Part shown: positions 49,851 through 59,589 of the stretch, one piece after another
Layout: each line of letters opens with the position of its first letter
Position numbering within the stretch: the stretch's first letter is position 1
Assembly: GCF_014656135.1 (NCBI RefSeq)
Contig: NZ_BNBV01000015.1
Location: 79,071 to 143,070 of the forward strand
Reading direction: 5' to 3'
Length of the DNA stretch: 64,000 nucleotides
Source: Streptomyces thermodiastaticus
GTDB taxonomy: Bacteria; Actinomycetota; Actinomycetes; Streptomycetales; Streptomycetaceae
Translations under genes and position numbers: made by a program
The notes under the pieces: generated by a model
What the model was told of the DNA's origin: nothing
The model's input: only the letters and a program-made list of their open reading frames with translations
The model's database searches: none

Positions 49851-51011
49851 CTAGAAAAGTGGCCCCGCGGAGGTCAACTCGTCGTAGACGGCGAGCACCT
49901 GAGCGACCGTCTCGTCCTCGGTGGGCCAGCCGGCCGCCTGGCGCAGGCCGCGTTCGCGCAGCTCCTGCCGGCGTGCGGGGTCGCCGATCAGCCGCACCAC
50001 GGCGGCGGCGAACGCCTCGGCGTCGTGCGGCGGGACCAGTTCGGCGGCGTCGCCGACGAGTTCGGGGATCCCTCCGGCGCGCACGGCGACCAGCGGAACC
50101 CGCGCGTGCAGGGCTTCCTGGGCGAGGACGGAGCGTGCCTCCCGGCTGCCGGGGAGCAGGGCGAGGTCGGCGGCGGCGAGCAGTTCGCCGACGTCGTCGC
50201 GCCGGCCGAGGAGCCGTACCGGCAGGTCCTCCGCCTCGATCCGCCGTTGCAGCACCGGCCTGAGCGGCCCCTCCCCCGCGATCAGGACCAGCGGCGCGGG
50301 ATCCGCGCGGCGCCAGGCGTGGGCGGCGTCCAGCAGCAGCTCGTGGCCGCGGTGCCGGTCCAGGGAGCCGACGGCGAGCAGCAACGGCCGTTCCGTGACG
50401 CCGAGTTCGGCGCGGACCTTGGCGCGCGGGCGCTCGGGGTGCTCGTATCCGGCGCGCGGCCGGGGCACGGCGACCGCGGCGAGCCGGGCGTCCCGGGCCC
50501 CGCGGCTGCGGGCACGGTCCACCAGGTCGGAGGTGGTGCCCAGGACGACGGTGGCGGCCTTGACGACCCGTCGCTCCAGCACCCGTACCAGGTGGGCGCG
50601 GGGTCCGTGGGCCTGGACGTGGTTGTGCCAGGTGACGACCAGCGGGGTGCGGCGCCCGCTGAGGGCGAGGGCGGCCCGCAGGGAGGCGTGCAGGCCGTGC
50701 GCGTGCACCAGGTCGGCGTCCGCGCACACGGTCCGCAGCGCGGCCACGGACACCGGGTCGCTGCTGCGGGGCACATGGACATGGGCGGCGCCGGTGTCGG
50801 TGAAGCCGTAGGCGCGGTCGGCCTCCGCGGGGGCGCACACCGTGACCCGCACGCCCCGCGCGACCAGCCCCGCGGCCAGCGACCGCACGTGCACTCCCCC
50901 AAGGACTTCGTCCAGGGGGCACCCCCGGCTGCCGGCGCCGGCTCCGCCCAGCACCTGCACGGTGCGCAGCGGCGACGGGCCGTGCGGTACGCGGCTGACG
51001 AGGGGGCTCAC
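49851..51011 (-). CDS. GT4 family glycosyltransferase carrying a small palindromic insertion
   Basis: This is a 386-residue protein. The N-terminal Rossmann domain reads TVQVLGGAGAGS...HVRSLAAGLVARGVRVTVCAPAE, with VHAHGLHASLRAALAL. The C-terminal donor domain has LLLAVGSLDRHRGHELLLDA and the E-x7-E-like LLPGSREARSVLAQEALHARVPLVAVRAGGIPELVG. The normal GGxxGSSAHVRSL loop is interrupted by about 12 extra residues encoded by a repetitive palindrome (50893-50928). The start is uncertain: GTG 51011 gives VSPLVSRVPHG and is preferred; in-frame codons reach 51158. A nucleotide-sugar transferase, acceptor unknown; next to a MraY-like gene. Confidence 0.8.
   Translation of the reverse strand: MSPLVSRVPHGPSPLRTVQVLGGAGAGSRGCPLDEVLGGVHVRSLAAGLVARGVRVTVCAPAEADRAYGFTDTGAAHVHVPRSSDPVSVAALRTVCADADLVHAHGLHASLRAALALSGRRTPLVVTWHNHVQAHGPRAHLVRVLERRVVKAATVVLGTTSDLVDRARSRGARDARLAAVAVPRPRAGYEHPERPRAKVRAELGVTERPLLLAVGSLDRHRGHELLLDAAHAWRRADPAPLVLIAGEGPLRPVLQRRIEAEDLPVRLLGRRDDVGELLAAADLALLPGSREARSVLAQEALHARVPLVAVRAGGIPELVGDAAELVPPHDAEAFAAAVVRLIGDPARRQELRERGLRQAAGWPTEDETVAQVLAVYDELTSAGPLF
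50893..50928. repeat. REP-like palindromic element inside the glycosyltransferase gene
   Basis: The element has CTCCCCC ... GGAC TTC GTCC ... GGGGG followed by CACCCCC, the form of short palindromes scattered through Streptomyces intergenic regions. It lies in frame, adding about 12 codons at the first nucleotide-binding loop. Confidence 0.55.
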
Positions 51012-51271
51012 GCGGCCGGGGCTCCAGTTCGGCTCGGACGGTCGCAAGGACGCGTCGGACGGGCACGGGGACACGGGGAGATCGCGAGGGACGTACTCGA
51101 CGGTAGCGGGTTCGGCGCCGGGCCGTGCGCGGCTGCCCGGCGGCCGTTCCCGCCTCAAGGATGCCAGTACGTACGGGTGTTCCGGGCTTCTCGCGGGCGA
51201 CGGACGAGGCGGGGGCGCTCGGCCCGCGCACCCACGTCACCCACATGAGTGGATTCGCGGGACGTGGGGTG

Positions 51272-52045
51272 TCAGTGCCCGCGGGGCCGTGCAGTCAGCC
51301 GTTCACCGCACACCGCGGCGGCCACCACGGCGGCGGCGTGGGCGAGCAGCCCAGACCGCCCGTTGGCGTGGACGACGGCCGTGCCCAGGGCAGCGCCCAG
51401 GGCGTGCGCCCCGGTGTCGCCGAGCATCGTGCGCTGCCCGAGGTCGTCGGGCAGCACGGCCGCGGCCACTCCCGTGGCGGCGGCGGACAGCTCGGCGCCC
51501 GGGCCGCCGCGCAGCATGCCGGGGGCGGCCAGGGCGAGCACCGCGCCGACGGCCCGTCCGGGGCGCACGTCGAGGAGGTTCACGGCGTGCGCGGCCCCGG
51601 CGATCACCACGCCCGCGAGGATCCTGTCCGGCCACCGCCGCTTCAGCGCGGCGCCGGCGAGCAGCCCGGCCGCCGAGATCCCGACCAGTTTGACCGTCCC
51701 GCTGGTGACCTCGCCGTGCCGCAGGGCCTTCAGGTGCGCCCGGAATCCGCGCCGGGGATCACCGGCTCCGGCCACGTCGTCCCAGGCCCCGCACGCTCCC
51801 GCGGCCAGCACCGCCCACCCGGCGGCCGGCCGCACCCGTCCCGCGGCGGCCGGCCGCACCCGTCCCGCGGCGGCCGCCGCGGCCAGGGCGGTGGCGGGCC
51901 CGGCGTACAGTCCGACGCCGCGGCCCTGGACGTTGGTCCGCTCCCAGCGGTGCCGGCCGCCGGGAGCGGTGGCGCGCAGGGCGGCGGACCCGGCACGGGT
52001 GCAGGCAGCGGCCACGGTGAAGGACGAGGCAAGACGGGACAGCAT
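51272..52045 (-). CDS. Divergent MraY/WecA-like (PNPT family) membrane protein
   Basis: This is a 257-residue hydrophobic protein. It keeps several polyprenyl-phosphate N-acetylhexosamine phosphotransferase landmarks: TNVQGRGVGLYAGPA after the first helix, GACGAWDDV (in place of DDxxD), HAVNLLDVRPGRAVG (in place of NxxNxxDGxxGL) and MLGDTGAHALGAALG. The second Asp of DDxxD appears lost, so activity on undecaprenyl phosphate is uncertain. A duplicated GRVRPAA segment (51830-51875) comes from a local repeat. It starts at ATG 52045, 31 nt after recN, and is followed by the GT4 gene. Confidence 0.65.
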   Translation of the reverse strand: MLSRLASSFTVAAACTRAGSAALRATAPGGRHRWERTNVQGRGVGLYAGPATALAAAAAAGRVRPAAAGRVRPAAGWAVLAAGACGAWDDVAGAGDPRRGFRAHLKALRHGEVTSGTVKLVGISAAGLLAGAALKRRWPDRILAGVVIAGAAHAVNLLDVRPGRAVGAVLALAAPGMLRGGPGAELSAAATGVAAAVLPDDLGQRTMLGDTGAHALGAALGTAVVHANGRSGLLAHAAAVVAAAVCGERLTARPRGH

Positions 52046-52076
52046 CCCGCCAGCTTAACCGTTCGGTGACGGTGCG

Positions 52077-53828
52077 TCAGACCTCGGCCCGGGCCGTGGC
52101 GAGCAGTTCCTCGGCGTGGGCGCGGGCCGTCGCGGAGTCCTCCTGGCCGGCCAGCATCCGGGACAGCTCGCGGATGCGTTCCTCGCCCTGGAGGACCTTC
52201 ACCCCGGACCGGGTCACCGACCCGTCGTTCGTCTTCTCCACCAGCAGCTGCCGGTCGGCGAACGCGGCCACCTGCGGCAGGTGGGTGACCACGACGACCT
52301 GCGCGGTCTTCGCGAGCTTCGCCAGGCGGCGGCCGATCTCCACGGCCGCCTTGCCGCCGACGCCCGCGTCGACCTCGTCGAACAGATAGGTGGGGACCGG
52401 GTCCGTGCCGGCGAAGACGACCTCGACGGCCAGCATCACCCGCGACAGCTCACCGCCGGAGGCGCCCTTGGCGATCGGCCGCGGCGGAGCGCCCGGGTGC
52501 GGGGCGAGCAGCAGCTCCACCTCGTCCGCACCGAACGGGCCGTAGGCGACACGCCGGCCGCCGACCTCGATCCCGTCGGGGTCCTCGGTCTGCCGGACGG
52601 CGAACGACACCCGCGCGTGCGGCATGGCCAGCGAGGCCAGCTCGGCGGTGACCGCCTGAGCGAACCGCTCGGCGGCCCGGGTCCGGGCGTCGGTCAGGGC
52701 CTGGGCCAGCTCGCCCAGTTCGGCACGGAGGGCGTCGCGTTCCGCGGTCAGCTCCTCGATCCGGTCGTCGTCGTTGTCCAGTTCGGCCAGCCGTGCGGCG
52801 CTGCGTTCGGCCCACTCCAGGACGGCGTCGATGCCCCGGTCGAACTCCCCGTACTTGCGCATCAGCCCGTTCAGCGCCGCCCGCCGTTCCTCGACGGCCG
52901 CCAGCCGCAGCGGGTCGGCGTCCAGGTCGCCGGCGTATCCGGCCAGTTCCCCGGCCACGTCCCCGAGCAGGATGCCGATCTCGCCGAGCCGGTCGCTGAG
53001 CGCGGCCAGCGCCGGGTCGTGGGAGCGCACGGCCTGCAGGGCCCGCTGGGCGCCCGCCACGAGGGTCGCCGCGTCGATGCCCTCGGGATCCTCCGGGTCG
53101 CCGGCCAGGGCGGCGTGGGCGGCCGTCGCGGCGGACGACAGGGCCTCGGCGTGCCCGAGCCGCTCGGCCTCCTCGGCGAGCTGCGCGTCCTCACCGGGGC
53201 GGGGTTCGACGGCGGCGATCTCGTCCAGGCCGTAGCGGAGCATGCCGGCCTCCTGGGCCCGCTCCCGCGCCCGCGTGGTGATCTCCTCCAGCTCGGCGGT
53301 CACCGCCCGCAGCCGCCGGTAGGCCTCGCTGTACTTGGCCAGCGGCACGGCGACCGCGTCGCCGGCGTACCGGTCCAGCGCCTGACGCTGCCGCGACGGC
53401 TTCAGCAGCCCCTGCTGGTCGCTCTGCCCGTGCACGGCCACCAGGTCGTCGGCCAGCTCGGCGAGCAGCCCGACCGGGACGCTGCGCCCGCCCAGGTGGG
53501 CCCGGGAGCGCCCTTCGGCGGACACGGTACGGCTGATCAGCAGCGCCCCGTCGTCCAGCTCGGCGCCGGCCTCCTCGGCCCGCAGGGCCACGGGGCCGTC
53601 CGCGGGCACGGTGACCCGGCCCTCCACGACCGCCTTGCCCGCGCCGATCCGCACCAGCGCCGGATCCGCGCGGCCACCGAGCAGCAGTCCCAGGCTGGTG
53701 ACCACCATGGTCTTGCCCGCGCCCGTCTCACCGGTGACGGCGGTGAAGCCGGGCGACAGTTCGACCACGGCGTCGTCGATCACTCCGAGCGACCGTATCC
53801 GCATCTCCTCCAACACGGACACGACCAT
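52077..53828 (-). CDS. recN: DNA repair ATPase RecN
   Basis: This is a 583-residue SMC-like protein. Walker A is FTAVTGETGAGKTMVVTSLGLLLGG (about 30-52), with LVAVHGQSDQQGLL typical of RecN. Long coiled coils lie on both sides of about 180-340, the signature is AKGASGGELSRVMLAVEVV and Walker B is TYLFDEVDAGVGG. It acts early in double-strand-break repair. ATG 53828 gives MVVSVLEEMRIRSLG. No LexA box was found upstream, unlike dnaE2. Confidence 0.95.
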   Translation of the reverse strand: MVVSVLEEMRIRSLGVIDDAVVELSPGFTAVTGETGAGKTMVVTSLGLLLGGRADPALVRIGAGKAVVEGRVTVPADGPVALRAEEAGAELDDGALLISRTVSAEGRSRAHLGGRSVPVGLLAELADDLVAVHGQSDQQGLLKPSRQRQALDRYAGDAVAVPLAKYSEAYRRLRAVTAELEEITTRARERAQEAGMLRYGLDEIAAVEPRPGEDAQLAEEAERLGHAEALSSAATAAHAALAGDPEDPEGIDAATLVAGAQRALQAVRSHDPALAALSDRLGEIGILLGDVAGELAGYAGDLDADPLRLAAVEERRAALNGLMRKYGEFDRGIDAVLEWAERSAARLAELDNDDDRIEELTAERDALRAELGELAQALTDARTRAAERFAQAVTAELASLAMPHARVSFAVRQTEDPDGIEVGGRRVAYGPFGADEVELLLAPHPGAPPRPIAKGASGGELSRVMLAVEVVFAGTDPVPTYLFDEVDAGVGGKAAVEIGRRLAKLAKTAQVVVVTHLPQVAAFADRQLLVEKTNDGSVTRSGVKVLQGEERIRELSRMLAGQEDSATARAHAEELLATARAEV

Positions 53829-54076
53829 ACGAGGTCGGCGGCCACCCGTGCGACGGACCCCGCGGCGCTCTCGCGGAACGTTCACGGTGCAACGGCAACA
53901 CCACGGGCCCCTTCCTCACCCGGGCGAGTGCAGGCCGGGCCCTGAGCGTCACGGCCGGCGCGTCGCGGCGCGGACGCGCGCGCCGGGGCGCGGCGGCCCG
54001 CCCCCCGTGAAACGGCGCGGGACTGCCCTCTCACCGGCGCGGTGCGCCCCGCGTCAGTGGTGCGACGGCCCGTGGG
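53829..54076. other. Gene-free interval between nadK repeats and recN
   Basis: No gene is seen. It should carry the recN ribosome-binding site and possibly its own promoter; no clear -10/-35 pair or SOS box was found. The rest is GC-rich spacer leading into the nadK-end repeats. Confidence 0.4.
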
Positions 54077-54170
54077 TCACCGGTGCCGCGCTCCCTGCGT
54101 CACCGGTGCGGCGCCCCGCGCGTTCACCGGTGCGGCGCCCCGCGCGTTCACTGGTGCGGCGCCCCGCGCC
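54077..54170. repeat. 24-bp tandem repeat copied from the nadK 3' end
   Basis: Copies start at 54077, 54100, 54124 and 54148 (core TCACCGGTGCGGCGCCCCGC; spacing 23-24 bp). The unit at 54148 is the end of the minus-strand nadK gene and its first three bases are the stop codon, so three further copies were added downstream of the gene. Confidence 0.85.
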
Positions 54171-55052
54171 ACCCCGACACCGGCAGGGCGAACTTCGCCA
54201 CCAGCCGGTCGGTGAAGGACGCGTGGTGCAGCCGGGCCAGCCGGACCGGCACCGCGCCGCGCCGCACCTCCACCCGCGCCCCGGGCGGCAGCTCCACCGT
54301 GCGCCGCCCGTCGCACCACAGCACCCCCGGCGGCACGTGCGGCAGCACCTCCACGGCCAGCACCGAGTCCGGCGAGGTGACCAGCGGCTTGGCGAACAGC
54401 GCGTGCGCGCTGATCGGCACCATCAGCAGCGCCTCCACCTCGGGCCACACCACCGGTCCTCCGGCGGAGAAGGCGTAGGCGGTCGACCCGGTCGGCGTGG
54501 CGCACACGATGCCGTCGCAGCCGAACCCGGTCACCGGCCGTCCGTCGATCTCCAGGACGACCTCCAGCATCCGCTCGGCGGACACCTTCTGCACGGCGGC
54601 CTCGTTCAGCGCCCAGTCGGTGTGGACGACGTCGCCGTTGCGGTGCACGACCACGTCGACCGTCATGCGTTCCTCGACCTCGTAGGAGCGGGCCACCACC
54701 CGGTCCACGACCTTGTCCAGGTCGTCGCGCTCGGCCTCGGCGAGGAACCCGACCCGGCCCAGGTTCACGCCCAGCATCGGCACCCCGGAGGCGCGGGCGA
54801 ACTCGGCGCCGCGCAGCAGGGTGCCGTCCCCGCCGAGCACGATCAGCAGCTCGCACCCGTCCAGGCACTCCGGAGTGGCCTCCTCGACCAGCTGCACCTC
54901 GTCCGGCAGCGGCAGGTCGACCGCCTCCGCCCGCAGCACCCGCACCCCGATCCCGCTGCGCAGCAGTCCCTTGACCACCAGCTCGGCACTGCGCACGGCG
55001 GCCGGCCGGCCGGTGTGCGCCAGCAGGAACACGGTTCGTGCTCGGGTCTCGG

Positions 55053-55056
<4 letters not shown>
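54148..55056 (-). CDS. nadK: NAD kinase
   Basis: This is a 302-residue enzyme. The GGDGT motif lies in LLIVLGGDGTLLRGAEFARASGVPMLGVNLGRVGFLAEAE (about 70-110). NEAAVQK and ATPTGSTAYAFSAGGPVVWP complete the NAD/ATP site. It phosphorylates NAD to NADP. The TTG start at 55056 overlaps the tlyA stop (TTGA) and follows GGAGG by about 8 nt. Part of the conserved tlyA-nadK-recN group. Its last residues (GAPHQ) lie in a repeat unit. Confidence 0.95.
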
Positions 55057-55868
<812 letters not shown>

Positions 55869-55875
55869 GTTCGGT

Positions 55876-56190
55876 TCAGCTCCTGCGGTCGTGCGGGGTC
55901 GGGGGCGCCGGAGGTCCCGGTCGGGCGTCGAGCGCGGCGAGCGCGTCACGCAGCCCCTGGTGTACATCCTCGTACACCGCCGCATGTCCGTCCGTGGTGA
56001 GGTGGTCGACGTCGCCGAGCCGCTCCAGGGCGGCGTCGACGTGCGGGTCGCCGGTGGGGGTGCGGGGGACGTCCAGCGGGGCGGGCCCGGGGTCGGGCGC
56101 GGCGGTGCCGGGTGCCGGCTGCCCGGCGTACGCCCCGGGGGCGTCCGTCGCGGCCCGGGTCCCCTCCGTCCCGGTCACAGAGTCGGTCAT
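55876..56190 (-). CDS. Small conserved-position protein upstream of tlyA
   Basis: This is a 104-residue acidic, Pro/Ala-rich protein. The N-terminal half is disordered. The C-terminal half, DPHVDAALERLGDVDHLTTDGHAAVYEDVHQGLRDALAALDARP, is a likely helical hairpin. It is 7 nt upstream of tlyA and its end includes the tlyA ribosome-binding site. Short proteins of this type (HxDxxLxRL...H...YExVHxxL) commonly precede tlyA in streptomycetes; the function is not known. Confidence 0.7.
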   Translation of the reverse strand: MTDSVTGTEGTRAATDAPGAYAGQPAPGTAAPDPGPAPLDVPRTPTGDPHVDAALERLGDVDHLTTDGHAAVYEDVHQGLRDALAALDARPGPPAPPTPHDRRS

Positions 56191-56232
56191 GCGCGAACGC
56201 TACCGCGCGACGCTGGGGTACGGTCGTCGGCG

Positions 56233-56580
56233 ATGGCCACGATCGAGGAGTGCCGCAGCGCACTCGAGAAGCTGTCGGACAGCCTGGCGCACGCGGACGG
56301 GGACGTCCGTGCGGCGGCCTCGCTGGACCGTTCCGTGAGCTGCCACATCACCGACCTCGACGTCACCTTCACGGGCCGTCTGGCCGGCGGGCGGATCGAG
56401 GTGTCCGGTGTGGTGCCGGGCCCGCCGCCGCACCGGGCGCAGATCCGGCTCGCGATGACCGGGGACGATCTGGTCGCCCTGGTGGGCGGCGAGCTGAACT
56501 TCGCCGCGGCCTGGGCCTCGGGCCGGGTGCGGCTGGAGGCGGGCCTGATGGATCTGTTCCGGCTCAGGAAGCTTCTGTGA
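56233..56580 (+). CDS. SCP2 sterol-binding domain protein
   Basis: This is a 115-residue protein made of one SCP2-like domain: ALEKLSDSLAHAD, then LDRSVSCHITDLDVTFTGRLAGGRIEVSGV and IRLAMTGDDLVALVGGELNFAAAWASGRVRLEAGLMDLFRLRKLL. The family binds hydrophobic ligands. ATG 56233 gives MATIEECRSA. Its 3' end overlaps the convergent ABC ATPase gene by 17 bp. The actual ligand is unknown. Confidence 0.82.
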   Translation: MATIEECRSALEKLSDSLAHADGDVRAAASLDRSVSCHITDLDVTFTGRLAGGRIEVSGVVPGPPPHRAQIRLAMTGDDLVALVGGELNFAAAWASGRVRLEAGLMDLFRLRKLL

Positions 56581-57439
56581 CGGCTGACCGGCGGGCGGCA
56601 CGCGTGCGGGCGGAGCGGGCCGCGGGGACCACCAGCGGTGTGCCCGTCTCGGGGTCCTCGATGACCTGGCAGCGCAGGTGGAAGACCTCCTCCACCAGCT
56701 CCGCGGTGACGATGTCGCCGGGTGGGCCCTGGGCGATGACCTTGCCGTCGCGCAGGGCGATGAGGTGGGTGGCGTAGCGGGCGGCGTGGTTGAGGTCGTG
56801 CAGCACCGCGACCAGGGTACGTCCCTGCTCCTCGTGGAGTTCGGCGCACAGGTCGAGGACGTCGATCTGGTGCTGGATGTCCAGGTACGTCGTCGGCTCG
56901 TCGAGCAGCAGCAGCGGCGTCTGCTGGGCGAGCGCCATGGCGATCCACACCCGCTGGCGCTGACCGCCCGAGAGTTCGTCCACATAGCGTCCTGCCAGCT
57001 CCGCCACGCCGGTCTGCTCCATGGCCTCCCGGACGACCCGCTCGTCCTCGGCCGACCACTGCCGCAGCAGGCCTTGGTGCGGGTAGCGGCCCCGGCTCAC
57101 CAGGTCGCCGACGGTGATTCCGTCGGGGGCGACGGAGGACTGCGGCAGCAGCCCGAGCGTGCGGGCGACCTGCTTCGCGGGCAGCGACTGGATGACCTGC
57201 CCGTCCAGCAGAACCCGGCCCTCGCTGGGCTTGAGCATCCGCGACAGCGCCCGCAGCAGCGTGGACTTGCCGCACGCGTTGGGTCCGACGATCACCGTGA
57301 AGGAGTGGTCGGGTATCTCCACGGACAGCTGTTCGGCGATGATCCGCTGGTCGTAGGCGAGGGTGACGTTGTCGGCGGACAGGCGGTTCACGCTGCTCCT
57401 TGCGCTGTCGGACGTGTGGTGGATGCTGCGGGCGCTCAT
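56564..57439 (-). CDS. Iron-siderophore ABC transporter ATP-binding protein (FecE/FepC type)
   Basis: This is a 291-residue ATPase. Walker A is IVGPNACGKSTLLRALSRML, with the Q-loop LGLLPQSSVAPDGITVGDLVSRGRYPHQG, which is diagnostic for FepC/FecE. The signature is ELSGGQRQRVWIAMALAQQ and Walker B is LLLLDEPTTYLDIQHQ. A basic tail of about 40 residues follows the fold. ATG 57439 overlaps the permease stop (ATGA). It powers uptake of a ferric siderophore with the two permeases. Confidence 0.93.
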   Translation of the reverse strand: MSARSIHHTSDSARSSVNRLSADNVTLAYDQRIIAEQLSVEIPDHSFTVIVGPNACGKSTLLRALSRMLKPSEGRVLLDGQVIQSLPAKQVARTLGLLPQSSVAPDGITVGDLVSRGRYPHQGLLRQWSAEDERVVREAMEQTGVAELAGRYVDELSGGQRQRVWIAMALAQQTPLLLLDEPTTYLDIQHQIDVLDLCAELHEEQGRTLVAVLHDLNHAARYATHLIALRDGKVIAQGPPGDIVTAELVEEVFHLRCQVIEDPETGTPLVVPAARSARTRAARRSAVTEAS

Positions 57440-58545
57440 ATCCGTCCCTTCCGGCGCTCGGTGACCAGCAGCCACAGCAGGTAGGCCCCGCCGAGCACGC
57501 CGGTGACCACGCCGACGGGCAGCTGGTCGGCGCCGAGGACACGCTGGGAGGCCCAGTCGGCGGCGACCAGCAGGGCGGCTCCCATGCAGGTCGCGGCCGC
57601 CAGGTTGGGGCCGGGCGAGCGGGTCAGCCGCCGGGCGAGCTGCGGCGCGGTCAGCGCGACGAAGGCGACGGGACCGGCGGCGGCGGTCGCGGCCGCGGTG
57701 AGCAGCACGGCCGAGCCCATCAGCAGCATCCGGACCCGCTCCGCACGGACCCCGAGGGCGTGGGAGATGTCGTCGCCCATCTCCAGCATCCGCAGCCCGC
57801 GCGCGTTGCCGGCGACGAGCGGCAGCAGGACCACGAACAGCGCGAGCAGCGGCCACACCTGCGTCCAGTCCCGGCCGTTGAGGGAGCCGGTCATCCACAC
57901 CACCGCACGGGCGGCGTCCACGAAGTCGGCCTTGGTGATGAGGTAGCCGTTGACGGCGGTGACGACCGCGTTGACGCCGATGCCGACCAGCACCAGCCGG
58001 TATCCGTGCACGCCCCGCTTCCAGGCCAGGAGGTAGATGGCCAGCCCGGTGAGCAGGCCGCCGGCGAGGGCGCCGAGGGTGACCGCGGTGGCGCTGCCGG
58101 AGAACAGGACGATGACGACGAGCGCGCCGGCCGTCGCGCCCTGGGACAGGCCGAGCACGTCCGGGCTGCCCAGCGGGTTGCGGGCCACGGACTGGAACAG
58201 TGCGCCGCCCAGCCCCAGGCAGGCGCCGACCAGCAGCCCCACCAGGGCCCGCGGCAGCCGCAGCTCGCGGATGACGAACTCCTGGCCCTGATCGCCCTGG
58301 CCGGCGAGCGTCCTGAGCACGTCGGAGGCGGGGATGGGGAAGTCGCCGGTGCCGATGAGGAGGACGCTCGCCGCGAGCGCGGCCAGCAGCAGTGCGACGA
58401 CGACGGTGAACGCCCTGACGTCGAGGCGCAGGGACAGCCCGCCGGGGATGTGCACGGACCGTGCGGTCCACCGGGTCCGGCCGGCCGGTGGTGCGCCCGG
58501 GTCCGCACAGGCGTCGTGGGTACGGGTGACACGGGTGGTCTTCAC
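57436..58545 (-). CDS. Iron-siderophore ABC permease (FecCD family), second subunit
   Basis: This is a 369-residue membrane protein of the BtuC/FecCD fold with about nine or ten helices. The markers are ELRLPRALVGLLVGACLGLGGALFQSVARNPLGSPDVLGLSQGA and GPVAFVALTAPQLARRLTRSPGPN. The first 45 residues are a polar extension. GTG 58545 overlaps the upstream permease stop by 4 nt (GTGA). It forms the membrane channel as a heterodimer with the next gene product. Confidence 0.93.
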   Translation of the reverse strand: MKTTRVTRTHDACADPGAPPAGRTRWTARSVHIPGGLSLRLDVRAFTVVVALLLAALAASVLLIGTGDFPIPASDVLRTLAGQGDQGQEFVIRELRLPRALVGLLVGACLGLGGALFQSVARNPLGSPDVLGLSQGATAGALVVIVLFSGSATAVTLGALAGGLLTGLAIYLLAWKRGVHGYRLVLVGIGVNAVVTAVNGYLITKADFVDAARAVVWMTGSLNGRDWTQVWPLLALFVVLLPLVAGNARGLRMLEMGDDISHALGVRAERVRMLLMGSAVLLTAAATAAAGPVAFVALTAPQLARRLTRSPGPNLAAATCMGAALLVAADWASQRVLGADQLPVGVVTGVLGGAYLLWLLVTERRKGRI

Positions 58546-59585
58546 AGCTGAGCCGTCCTCCGGCGCCGGACGAGATAGATGAACACCGGCCCGCCGATCA
58601 GCGCGGTGACGACGCCGACCTGCACCTCGGCGGGCCGGGCGACGACCCGGCCGATGACGTCGGAACCGAGCAGCAGCACCGGCGACAGCACGGTCGCATA
58701 CGGCAGGATCCAGCGCAGATCGGGTCCGGTGAAGGAGCGCACGACGTGCGGGACCATCAGGCCGACGAAGACGATCGGCCCGCAGGCGGCGGTCGCCGCC
58801 CCGCACAGCACGGTCGCGGCGAGCATGGCGAGCGCCCGGGTGCGGGTGAGGTGGGTGCCGAGGGCGCGGGCGGTGTCGTCGCCCATCGCCAACGCGTTCA
58901 GCGGCCGGGCCAGCAGCAGCGCCAGCACCGTGCCGGCCAGCCAGAACGGCAGCACCTGCAGCACGGTCTCGCCGGTGGCCGCGGCCAGGGAGCCCACGGT
59001 CCAGAACCGCATCTTGCCCAGCGACGCCCCGTTGCTGATCATCACGGCCTGCACGTAGCCGTAGAGTGCGGCACCGAGCGCCGTTCCGGCCAGGGCCAGC
59101 CGCACCGGTGTGGCGCTGCGGCTGCCGCCCAGGAACCACACCAGCGCGCCCACCACCGCGGCGCCGAGGAAGGCGAACCACACATAGCCGCTGAAACTGG
59201 TCACGTTCAGGAAGGTGAGGGCGGTCACCACGGCCGCGGACGCGCCCGCGTTGATGCCGAGCACCCCGGGGTCGGCCAGGGGGTTGCGGGTGAGCGCCTG
59301 GAGCACGGCTCCGGCCAGTCCGAGCGCCGCCCCGGCGAGCAGTCCGAGCAGCGTGCGGGACAGCCGCTCGCCGACCACGACGTCACCGTAGGTCCCCGAG
59401 TGGTGGAACAGGCCGTGCCACACCTGGGCCATGGACAGGTCCTTCGCCCCGACCGCGATGCTCGCCAGAGCGACGAGCAGCAGGATCACGGCGGAGACGA
59501 GGAGACCGGCGGCACGCGCTCCACGTCGGGTCGGGGGCGCGGCGGACCGCGGCGCGCGCTCTGCGGGAGGACTGTCGACCAACAC
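58542..59585 (-). CDS. Iron-siderophore ABC permease (FecCD family), first subunit
   Basis: This is a 347-residue membrane protein. The markers are RLSRTLLGLLAGAALGLAGAVLQALTRNPLADPGVLGINAGASAAV and GPIVFVGLMVPHVVRSFTGPDLRWILPY. It is the first gene of the three-gene operon. GTG 59585 is only 4 nt from an iron box and has no Shine-Dalgarno, so the transcript may be leaderless. There is no siderophore-binding lipoprotein gene in this operon or elsewhere in the window. Confidence 0.93.
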   Translation of the reverse strand: MLVDSPPAERAPRSAAPPTRRGARAAGLLVSAVILLLVALASIAVGAKDLSMAQVWHGLFHHSGTYGDVVVGERLSRTLLGLLAGAALGLAGAVLQALTRNPLADPGVLGINAGASAAVVTALTFLNVTSFSGYVWFAFLGAAVVGALVWFLGGSRSATPVRLALAGTALGAALYGYVQAVMISNGASLGKMRFWTVGSLAAATGETVLQVLPFWLAGTVLALLLARPLNALAMGDDTARALGTHLTRTRALAMLAATVLCGAATAACGPIVFVGLMVPHVVRSFTGPDLRWILPYATVLSPVLLLGSDVIGRVVARPAEVQVGVVTALIGGPVFIYLVRRRRTAQL

Positions 59586-59589
59586 GCGG

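Noticed and set aside
52077..53950. An SOS box upstream of recN
   Set aside because: No sequence close to TCGAACNNNNGTTCGA was found between nadK and recN.
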